Shown one piece after another: positions 24,209 through 31,076 of a stretch of 64,000 nt of DNA (positions are counted from its first letter, which is position 1; each line of letters starts with the position of its first letter). The stretch spans positions 1 to 64,000 of the forward strand of contig CAIRGJ010000007.1 in assembly GCA_903878085.1 (NCBI GenBank), given 5' to 3'. The position numbers and the translations under genes are program-made. The notes under the pieces were generated by a model. It was given only the letters and a program-made list of their open reading frames with translations. It was not told where the DNA came from and searched no databases. This DNA comes from an uncultured Hyphomicrobiales bacterium. GTDB taxonomy: Bacteria > Pseudomonadota > Alphaproteobacteria > Rhizobiales > Xanthobacteraceae.

Positions 24209-25381
24209 CTAGTTCGCAGCCTTGGACGGATCCTTGAAATTTGGGATGGTCTTGAACTCGACATTGTACAGTTCGCCGTCCACCCGCTCGACCTTGCGGA
24301 TGTAGATGTTCTGAATGACCTCGCGCGTCGCGGGATCGATGCTGATCGGTCCGCGCGGACTGATCCAGCTCATACCCTTCATCGCGGCGACGAGCGCATC
24401 GCCGTCGGTCGACCCGTTGGTTTTCTTCAAAGCTTCGTAGATCAGGTGCATGCCGTCGTAGCTCTGAACCGCCATCAGGTTCGGACGCATGCCGCCATTA
24501 GCCTTCTTGAAGTCGGCGACGAACGCCTTGTTTTCTGGGCTATTGTGGGCCGCGGAATAATGGTGCGTGGTGATGACGCCGAGGGCCGCGTCGCCGATCT
24601 GGTTGACGATTTCGTCTTCCGTCAGACTGCCTTCGGCAATGAATTTGATGCCGGATTTATTGAGGCCGCGTTCGACGAATTGCCGGACGAAGATCGGTCC
24701 GACGCCGGCTGGAACGAATCCCATGAGCGCATCCGGTTTGGCGTCCGCGACGCGCTGCAGCGCCGGCGCGAAGTCGGGGCTCGCCAACGGCACCCGCAGC
24801 GACTCGATCACTTGGCCGCCCGCGGCCTCGAAGCGCCGCTTGAACGCGGTCTCGACGTCGATGCCCGGCGCATAGTCCGAGACGACCGTGACCACCCTCT
24901 TGATTCCGTTCTCCGCCGCCCAAGTAGCCAGCGGAACGGTCGTCTGCGGGACCGAGAAGCTCGTCCGCACGATATAAGGCGAGCGCTCGGTAATGACCGA
25001 GGTCGCGGCCATCATGACGATTTCTGGAATTTTGGCCTCGGTCGCAATCGGCGCGGCGGCCAGCGCCCCGGGCGTTAGCCCAAATCCAGCCAGCACGGAC
25101 ACCTTATCGTTGACGACAAGCTCCTGGGCGAGGCGCTTGGTCGTCTCGGCATTGCCGGTGTCGTCTTTGACGACCAGTTCTATCTTCTTGCCGGCAACCG
25201 TGTCGCCTTTGAGCTGCATATAGAGCCTGGCGCCGGCAACCAACTGCTTGCCGGTGGCGGTGAAGGGCCCGGTCATCGGCACGATAAAGCCGATTTTGAC
25301 CGTGCTCTGGGCAAAACAAGGCGTGGCGATGCCGGAGACGCCTGCAATCAAGGCGGCGGTAAAATAGCGACTGAATTTCAT
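24209..25381 (-). CDS. ABC transporter periplasmic substrate-binding protein, Peripla_BP_6 family
   Basis: A 390-residue type I binding protein. The signal peptide is residues 1-24 (MKFSRYFTAALIAGVSG, cleavage after CFAQ). The mature start STVKIGFIVPMTGPFTATG is typical of LivK-like proteins, as is the AVQSYDGMHLIYEALKKT region. The frame extends 37 codons upstream; GGGGGAAC just before the ATG at 25381 supports this start. No cognate permease or ATPase is adjacent. Directly followed by MetE-core paralogue B (17-base gap), mirroring the paralogue A/binding-protein pair at 5088-7593. Substrate unknown. Confidence 0.9.
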   Translation of the reverse strand: MKFSRYFTAALIAGVSGIATPCFAQSTVKIGFIVPMTGPFTATGKQLVAGARLYMQLKGDTVAGKKIELVVKDDTGNAETTKRLAQELVVNDKVSVLAGFGLTPGALAAAPIATEAKIPEIVMMAATSVITERSPYIVRTSFSVPQTTVPLATWAAENGIKRVVTVVSDYAPGIDVETAFKRRFEAAGGQVIESLRVPLASPDFAPALQRVADAKPDALMGFVPAGVGPIFVRQFVERGLNKSGIKFIAEGSLTEDEIVNQIGDAALGVITTHHYSAAHNSPENKAFVADFKKANGGMRPNLMAVQSYDGMHLIYEALKKTNGSTDGDALVAAMKGMSWISPRGPISIDPATREVIQNIYIRKVERVDGELYNVEFKTIPNFKDPSKAAN

Positions 25382-25528
25382 GGCGTTCCCCCAATGCCGC
25401 TTCTGCTTTCTTGGCAGCAGAATACACCCGGAGCTTCCGGTCAACGGCACCTTGATTGCCGGCGCTCGTCGGTTAGCAAGGCGTGCGGGCAATATCCCGC
25501 CGAAGCGGGCTGATGGGTCCGCGCCTGG

Positions 25529-27358
25529 CTACTCCGCCGCCTCGACCGGCACGTTGTCGTGCGCATGGTGGTGGGCGTGGTCGTGCGCGTGGTCTTGGAT
25601 GTTCTTCAAGCGGGTGGTCTGCGCCACATAGGCGCGCGCCGCGTCGTTGTTGAACAACTCGTGCGTCGCCGCTTCGTCGCCGGCCACCGCCGTCATGGCC
25701 GTATCGGTATAGGCATAGCGCTGCGGATCGTATTTGATGCGCAGATAGATGCGCCGTAGCTTGAAATACAGCCAGGTCCAGCGCACCAGCTTGCTGAATA
25801 GCTCAGCGAAATATCTCGGATAGAACGACCACACCGGCTCGATCGGGAAACCGGGCCGGCGGTCGCGCCGGAATTTCAGCCGCAGGAAACCGCCTTCGAG
25901 CGGATGGATGTGCTCGAAGTTGATCGAGCCCATGAACCAGGTGATCAGGAACAGCGCGTTGCTGGCATTGGCCTTGGTCATGGCCACCCGCCGGATCACG
26001 GTCTCGACGTGCTCAATGGTGTAATAGCGCTGCCACGCGTCGCGGTAGGCGCGGTCCCATTCCTCGCGCGACATCTTCGGGTGCGTCGTGCAGATGTGGT
26101 TGAGATCGTATTTGTTGAGATCGGGATCAAGCGGCGCACCGGCGCGGTGCAGCTTGAGATGATCTTCCGAGCCCGGCAGCGGCGTCAGATAGAAAAATTC
26201 CAAAAGATCGACCGGCAATTCGCGCTTGATCACGTCGATATCGTGCATGATCGAGTCGTAGGTGTCGTTAGGGAAGCCGAGGATATAGCCGGCATAGGTG
26301 ATGACGCCGGCATTCTTCCAGCCGAGCAGCATCTGCCGGTATTCGGTGATCTTGTTCTGCTTCTTCTTGGCGCCCGCCAGATTGTCCGGATTGATGTTCT
26401 CCAGCCCAATGAAGACGCGCTTGACGCCGGCGCGCGCACACTTATCGATGAAGTTCGGCAGCTTGTAACAGAGCGTATCGACCTGGATGATGAAACTGAT
26501 GTTGAACTTCTCGACCTCGCGCAGACGGATGATGCGGTCGAGGATCGGTTCCCAATCCTTGTTGCGGGCGAAATTGTCGTCGGTGATGAAGAATGCGCGT
26601 AACCCTTGCGCATAATTGGTGCGCACGATGCGCTCGACGTCGTCGGGTGTGCGGCGGCGCGACTGGCGGCCCTGCACGTTGATGATGGTGCAGAACGAGC
26701 ATTGATACGGACAGCCGCGGCCGGCGTCGAAGCTGGTGGTGCCGCCGGCGGTGCGTTGCGCGCGCTCGACCGCCATCAATGGGATCGGCGTGCCGTCGAT
26801 GCCCGGCAGATCGTCCATATAGTTATAGAGTGGCTTGAGCGTGCCCGCGGCCGCGTCATGCAGCACTTCGTCGAGCCGGCATTCGGCCTCGCCGGCAAAT
26901 AGCGACACGCCGAGCGCCTTGGCGCGGTCGAGATCGGCGTCGACGCCATTGAGCATCGACAGCACGCCGGACACGTGGAAGCCGCCGATGCCGACCTGGA
27001 TGCCGCGCTCGCGCAGCGGCTTGGCGAGATCGAGCGCGCGGGGAAACTGGTTCGATTGCACGCCGGTCAGCATCACCATGCCGGCGCCGGCGTCCTCGAT
27101 CAGCGCCGCCAGGCGCTCGGGACGGATGCGGGTGTTGGTTTCATCGAAAGCGTGGATCTCGATGTCGACATCGGGCCCGAAAATTTTCCGCTCGGCGCAA
27201 TCCTGGGCAAGGCCGAAAAGGGAAGCCAGCGAGTTCGATGGGATCGGCGAACGCACCCATTGGATGACGTAGCCATTTTCGTCGTAATGCGATGGCTTGA
27301 CCAGCGCCAGGCAAAAGCGCCGCCGTCCGGTCCCACGACTGTCCATTGCCGCCGCCAT
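25529..27358 (-). CDS. Radical SAM protein, probably with degenerate B12-binding-like N-terminus and His-rich tail
   Basis: A 609-residue protein. Residues about 60-165 look like a Rossmann-type B12-binding domain, but I do not see the DxHxxG cobalamin ligand motif. The radical SAM core has C216-x3-C220-x2-C223 (GCPYQCSFC) and the later GYILGFPNDTYDSI and PLPGSEDH segments. About 190 C-terminal residues are basic and aromatic, ending in a His/Asp/Ala run (HAHDHAHHHAHD) near residues 588-601 that may hold metal. It lies 46 bases downstream of hisI on the same strand. The reaction is unknown; methylation or rearrangement of a lipid or cofactor is possible. ATGs at residues 1 and 5 are both plausible starts. 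Confidence 0.85.
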   Translation of the reverse strand: MAAAMDSRGTGRRRFCLALVKPSHYDENGYVIQWVRSPIPSNSLASLFGLAQDCAERKIFGPDVDIEIHAFDETNTRIRPERLAALIEDAGAGMVMLTGVQSNQFPRALDLAKPLRERGIQVGIGGFHVSGVLSMLNGVDADLDRAKALGVSLFAGEAECRLDEVLHDAAAGTLKPLYNYMDDLPGIDGTPIPLMAVERAQRTAGGTTSFDAGRGCPYQCSFCTIINVQGRQSRRRTPDDVERIVRTNYAQGLRAFFITDDNFARNKDWEPILDRIIRLREVEKFNISFIIQVDTLCYKLPNFIDKCARAGVKRVFIGLENINPDNLAGAKKKQNKITEYRQMLLGWKNAGVITYAGYILGFPNDTYDSIMHDIDVIKRELPVDLLEFFYLTPLPGSEDHLKLHRAGAPLDPDLNKYDLNHICTTHPKMSREEWDRAYRDAWQRYYTIEHVETVIRRVAMTKANASNALFLITWFMGSINFEHIHPLEGGFLRLKFRRDRRPGFPIEPVWSFYPRYFAELFSKLVRWTWLYFKLRRIYLRIKYDPQRYAYTDTAMTAVAGDEAATHELFNNDAARAYVAQTTRLKNIQDHAHDHAHHHAHDNVPVEAAE

Positions 27359-27404
27359 GGCAACAATTCTACATGCAATTCACGCATTGCAAAGCGAATT
27401 ACCG

Positions 27405-27878
27405 TCAGGCTTTGGGAGTTCCGGCAGCGCCGGCGTAGACCGCATCCGGGTCGAAGGCTTTGTCGGCATTGCGGAATTCCAGCCGCAGCGCCCCGGTCTG
27501 GCCGAGCGGAACCGCGCGATAGAAGCATGAGCGCCGTCCAGTGTGGCAGGCGCCGGGGCCATGCTGCTCGACCTTGAGCCAGAGCGCGTCCTGATCGCAG
27601 TCGGTGCGCAATTCGACCACGCGCTGGACGTGGCCGGAGCTCTCGCCCTTCTTCCACAACGCTTTGCGCGAGCGGCTGTAATACCAGGCTTCGCCGGTTT
27701 GAACGGTCCTGCGCAGAGCTTCGGCGTTCATGTGCGCGACCATCAAGACGTCGCCCGACGTCGTATCGGTCACGACCGCGGTGACCAGACCGTCGGCGTC
27801 GAACTTGGGCGCAAAGCCCAAGCCCTCCTCGACCTCGGCGGTCGAGCCACGCGGCGAATATGAAGATGTTTCAGTCAC
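27405..27878 (-). CDS. hisI: Phosphoribosyl-AMP cyclohydrolase
   Basis: A 157-residue HisI (monofunctional, without HisE), the third step of histidine biosynthesis. Family motifs are [32 protein letters not shown], and the metal-binding region [13 protein letters not shown] with [13 protein letters not shown]. The N-terminal 25 residues are variable. It is encoded between folE and the radical SAM gene on one strand (26 and 46-base gaps), so the three may be one transcript; hisI away from other his genes is usual in alphaproteobacteria. Confidence 0.96.
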   Translation of the reverse strand: MTETSSYSPRGSTAEVEEGLGFAPKFDADGLVTAVVTDTTSGDVLMVAHMNAEALRRTVQTGEAWYYSRSRKALWKKGESSGHVQRVVELRTDCDQDALWLKVEQHGPGACHTGRRSCFYRAVPLGQTGALRLEFRNADKAFDPDAVYAGAAGTPKA

Positions 27879-27904
27879 GGCAGCCTCGCGTTAGGGCGCG
27901 GGGC

Positions 27905-28558
27905 TCAGCGCGCCCCACGCAGCATGGTCATGAAACGAACTTGCTCGTTGGCTTCGCGGAACGCGCCGGTGAAATGCGTCGTCACCGTCATCGAACCCGG
28001 CTTGCTCACGCCGCGTAGCGACATGCACATATGTTCGGCTTCGATCATCACCGCGACGCCGCGCGGCTTTAAGATTTCTTCGATCGCGGTGGCGATCTGC
28101 GAATTCAGATGCTCCTGCGTCTGCATGCGATGCGCATAGACATCGACCAGGCGCGCCAGCTTCGACAGTCCGACCACGCGATCCACCGGCATATAGGCGA
28201 CGTGCGCCTTGCCGTAGAATGGCATCATGTGATGTTCGCAGTGCGAATAGAACGAGATGTCCTTGACCAGCACGAAGTCGTCATAGCCGCCGGTCTCGCT
28301 GAACGTGCGGTCGAGCGCCTCGGCCGGGGATTCGCGATAGCCTTGGTAGACCTCTTCATAGGCGCCGATGACGCGCTTGGGCGTTTCCAGCAGGCCCTCG
28401 CGGTTCGGATCGTCGCCGGCATAGGCGATCAGGGTGCGCACCGCGGCCTCGGCCTGTTCGCGCGACGGGCGCGGCTCGACCGGGGTCGGCGCCGCCCGCA
28501 CGTGTTCCGATAGGCCCTGCTTGGGGAATGGCTTAACAATGGTATTCTTCGCGTCCAT
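27905..28558 (-). CDS. folE: GTP cyclohydrolase I
   Basis: A 217-residue FolE, converting GTP to 7,8-dihydroneopterin triphosphate, the entry to folate and related pterins. Zinc-site residues are seen in [18 protein letters not shown] and MCMSLRGV. The core [23 protein letters not shown] carries the substrate-binding segment. The N-terminal 35 residues are a variable extension. It is the first gene of the folE-hisI-radical SAM run. It is divergent from the IscU-like gene; a 20-base palindrome at 28631-28650 lies between them. Confidence 0.96.
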   Translation of the reverse strand: MDAKNTIVKPFPKQGLSEHVRAAPTPVEPRPSREQAEAAVRTLIAYAGDDPNREGLLETPKRVIGAYEEVYQGYRESPAEALDRTFSETGGYDDFVLVKDISFYSHCEHHMMPFYGKAHVAYMPVDRVVGLSKLARLVDVYAHRMQTQEHLNSQIATAIEEILKPRGVAVMIEAEHMCMSLRGVSKPGSMTVTTHFTGAFREANEQVRFMTMLRGAR

Positions 28559-28630
28559 TGACGGTCTCCGTTCGACCGGCGTTTGCCCCGAAAGGCTGCG
28601 CCGGGAGTGTCACCGGGTGGCCGCCAAGCA

Positions 28631-28650
28631 CTTGAACGTCTACGTTCAAG
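28631..28650. promoter_or_regulatory. Candidate operator: 9-bp inverted repeat between folE and the IscU-like gene
   Basis: CTTGAACGT and ACGTTCAAG flank a 2-base centre. Such compact, nearly perfect dyads are typical of dimeric regulator sites. It lies 73 bases before folE and 96 before the IscU-like start, so it could serve either promoter. No regulator gene is adjacent. Confidence 0.45.
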
Positions 28651-28745
28651 CACCCTTCTCGCGCCCTGTGTGGTCCCTATATATTCGTTTGCGCGCGAGA
28701 GGCAATGTACCCTCGGTTCGGACCTGGAAAAATCGATAAATTTCA

Positions 28746-29180
28746 ATGCTTAACGAGGTTTACAACAGCAAAATCCTCGACTTGGCGGGCAATATTCCCC
28801 GCCTGGGCCGGCTCGACGCGCCCGACGCCAGCGCCACCGCCCATTCCAAGTTGTGCGGTTCCACTGTCACGGTCGACGTCAAGATGAACGGCCCAGTGGT
28901 CACCGATTTCGCCCACGACGTGAAGGCCTGCGCGCTCGGCCAGGCCTCGTCCTCGATCATGGCCCGCCACGTGGTGGGCTCGTCGCCGGCCGAACTGCGC
29001 GAACTGCGCGACACCGTCCGCAAGATGCTCAAAGAAAACGGCCCGCCGCCGTCGGGCAAATGGGCCGATGTCGCGGTGCTCGAGCCGGTGCGCGACTACA
29101 AGGCGCGCCACGCCTCCACTTTGCTGACGTTCGACGCGGTGGTGCAGGCGGTCGATCAGATCGAGGCCAAGCAGAAATAA
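28746..29180 (+). CDS. IscU/NifU-like iron-sulfur scaffold family protein lacking the third ligand cysteine
   Basis: A 144-residue NifU-N-type protein. Cys37 (KLCGSTV) and Cys62 (KACALGQASSSI) match the first two cluster ligands of IscU. At the place of the third (about residues 121-125, RHAST) there is Ala/Ser instead of Cys. The conserved MLNEVYNSKILDLAGNIP opening is that of alphaproteobacterial IscU-like proteins encoded near folE and yidD. It may bind a cluster with another ligand, act as a chaperone, or have lost the scaffold role. It is divergent from folE, with no suf or isc genes nearby. Confidence 0.85.
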   Translation: MLNEVYNSKILDLAGNIPRLGRLDAPDASATAHSKLCGSTVTVDVKMNGPVVTDFAHDVKACALGQASSSIMARHVVGSSPAELRELRDTVRKMLKENGPPPSGKWADVAVLEPVRDYKARHASTLLTFDAVVQAVDQIEAKQK

Positions 29181-29192
29181 GCGGCCGAATAA

Positions 29193-30506
29193 CTACTGCG
29201 CCGACGCCAAGCCACCGGTCTTGCCCGGCGCCAATTCCGCGCGATCGCCGATGCCTTTACCGCAGCTAGCCGACAACCGGGGCAAATTCGTCAGCGCACC
29301 GGTATTGCCGAAGCGGATCACGGTGACCATGCCCTTGCTCTCGGTCTCGATCACCAGCGAATGATTGCCTGCCGCGGCGAAGGCGCCAATCGCCGAGGCC
29401 GCGACCTGCCCCGCCGCATAAGTCACCAGTTCATCCGGCGTACTGCGCCGGTCCGATGACGCGACCTTGAGCGCCGCCGCAGTGCCGCCGACCCGCAACG
29501 TCACCGCACCCAACCTATCCGGCAGTGCCAGATGCTCGCCGTTGCGCCGGTGCTCGACATAACTGACGTCGTAATTGCCATTGCCCTCGCCGCAGGCGAC
29601 GACCAGATCGAAACTGCCGATGTCTTCGCCTTCGACCGTCAGCGGATGATGGCGTGCCAAGGTCGTCGTGCCATCGCGATCCGCCACGGCCCAGCTTTGC
29701 GCGCTGATGGCGCTGGCGCGCGCACCGTCGGTGACGCGGTTCACCGGGCGCGGTACCGCCGCGGCGGCGGGCGACGCAGCCACCGTCGCCGATACCGGCG
29801 CGGCCAGATCGTCAGTCGCAAGCCGCGTGCTGTGCAATTCGTCCCGCGTCAAAGCATGCATCGGCTCCCACGGCGGAATTCGCAGCGCCAGATCGAGCAG
29901 ATCCACAGATGCACCCATCTCGGCGGTGTAGCGCGCCAGCCGCCCGATATCGCGCTGAACCAGCACCAGATCCTCGGCCAAATAATTCGTTGCGGTCGGA
30001 TCGTCACGGCGGTCGCCGAGCCAAATCTGATGCACCATCACGCGCGCTTCCGCCGGCACGGTGCGCTGGACGCCGGCGAGCAGCACGAAGGCGCACATCG
30101 ACTCGCAATCGGCACGCGGCAAAACGGCGGTGCGCGGCTCGGTGTTCGCGGCCGCCGGCAGATCGACGACGCGGCCGACCGTGGTGTTGAGCGCGAGCTT
30201 GCGGATTTCGCGGCCGAGCGCCAGCGCGCCGATCACCGAGCCGCCGTCGGAATCCAGCACGATGGTGGCGCCGGACAGATTTCGGCCTTTGGCGAACAGC
30301 AGGAAGTCGCGCGCGCTATCGGCCGTGATCGCACCGGCCGCGGAAATCCAAAGCGTGCATTTGCCGTCGCAGGTTTCGGTCGCGCCCGGCGCGCGCAAGT
30401 CGAAGCGCATCGGCAGCGCGCGGTCGCCCGCTTGCGCAACGGCAGGCAATAAGAAGACGAGCGCCGCAAAAGCCGGCGCAACCGTCAAACCAAGGGAGCG
30501 AAGCAT
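29193..30506 (-). CDS. Exported protein with ClpP/crotonase-like serine-peptidase fold
   Basis: A 437-residue protein with a signal peptide (1-26, cleavage after AQA). The N-terminal domain has the ClpP-like pattern: glycine-rich LDSDGGSVIGAL at 84-95, a candidate nucleophile S136 in DCESMCAFVLLAG, and H159 in VMVHQIWLG. The remaining 230 residues, after an Ala/Pro linker, form a second beta-rich domain of unknown type. Periplasmic proteins with this fold are common in rhizobia and relatives, but their substrates are not known. It converges with the IscU-like gene with 12 bases between stops. Confidence 0.75.
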   Translation of the reverse strand: MLRSLGLTVAPAFAALVFLLPAVAQAGDRALPMRFDLRAPGATETCDGKCTLWISAAGAITADSARDFLLFAKGRNLSGATIVLDSDGGSVIGALALGREIRKLALNTTVGRVVDLPAAANTEPRTAVLPRADCESMCAFVLLAGVQRTVPAEARVMVHQIWLGDRRDDPTATNYLAEDLVLVQRDIGRLARYTAEMGASVDLLDLALRIPPWEPMHALTRDELHSTRLATDDLAAPVSATVAASPAAAAVPRPVNRVTDGARASAISAQSWAVADRDGTTTLARHHPLTVEGEDIGSFDLVVACGEGNGNYDVSYVEHRRNGEHLALPDRLGAVTLRVGGTAAALKVASSDRRSTPDELVTYAAGQVAASAIGAFAAAGNHSLVIETESKGMVTVIRFGNTGALTNLPRLSASCGKGIGDRAELAPGKTGGLASAQ

Positions 30507-30710
30507 CCTTCCCCCTTCTTGCCGCCGTGCTCTTCATCTCTTTTTGCTATTGACGCGGTTGCCCACGTTGCTGAGTTGAGCGGCTTTATGACCCGAATAT
30601 GTAATTTTTAGTAAGCCGCAAGAGTCGGGTCTAGTGTAAAAAAGTCGCGGTCGATGACGGAATGATGGGCAGTTTCCACATTCGGAACTTTGGGATTCTA
30701 GACGCCACAC

Positions 30711-31076
30711 ATGAACGAGCGGCCAACCACGCACGACGGGATTGCCCGTATACCAAGGCTTGCCGGCCGCGCTTTGGTGGCGGTCTATCGCTATACGCTG
30801 TCGCCGCTGATCGGGCCGCGCTGCCGGCACCTGCCGAGCTGCTCCGAATATGCCGATGAATCGATCGGCCGTTTCGGGCTATGGGCGGGCTCATGGATGG
30901 CGCTGGCGCGGATCGCCCGCTGCCAGCCCTGGGGCACGTCGGGGCTGGATTTCGTACCCGGCGATGTGCCGGCGAACGCGAAATGGTGGCTGCCGTGGCG
31001 TTATGGGCGCTGGCAGGGGACGAACGAGACGCCCGTCACTCCTCGTCCTGGACGCACTGAACTTCCCCGGGTTTAG
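30711..31076 (+). CDS. yidD: Membrane protein insertion efficiency factor YidD
   Basis: A 121-residue YidD-family protein that aids YidC-dependent insertion of inner-membrane proteins. Family motifs are YRYTLSPLIGPRCRHLPSCSEYA-type segments: LVAVYRYTLSPLIG and CRHLPSCSEYADES, with the three conserved Cys, then GSWMALARIARCQPWG. The C-terminal 30 residues are a species-specific extension. Its 3' end overlaps by 41 bases the convergent patatin-like gene. It lies in the usual alphaproteobacterial context of folE, IscU-like and thrS genes. Confidence 0.95.
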   Translation: MNERPTTHDGIARIPRLAGRALVAVYRYTLSPLIGPRCRHLPSCSEYADESIGRFGLWAGSWMALARIARCQPWGTSGLDFVPGDVPANAKWWLPWRYGRWQGTNETPVTPRPGRTELPRV

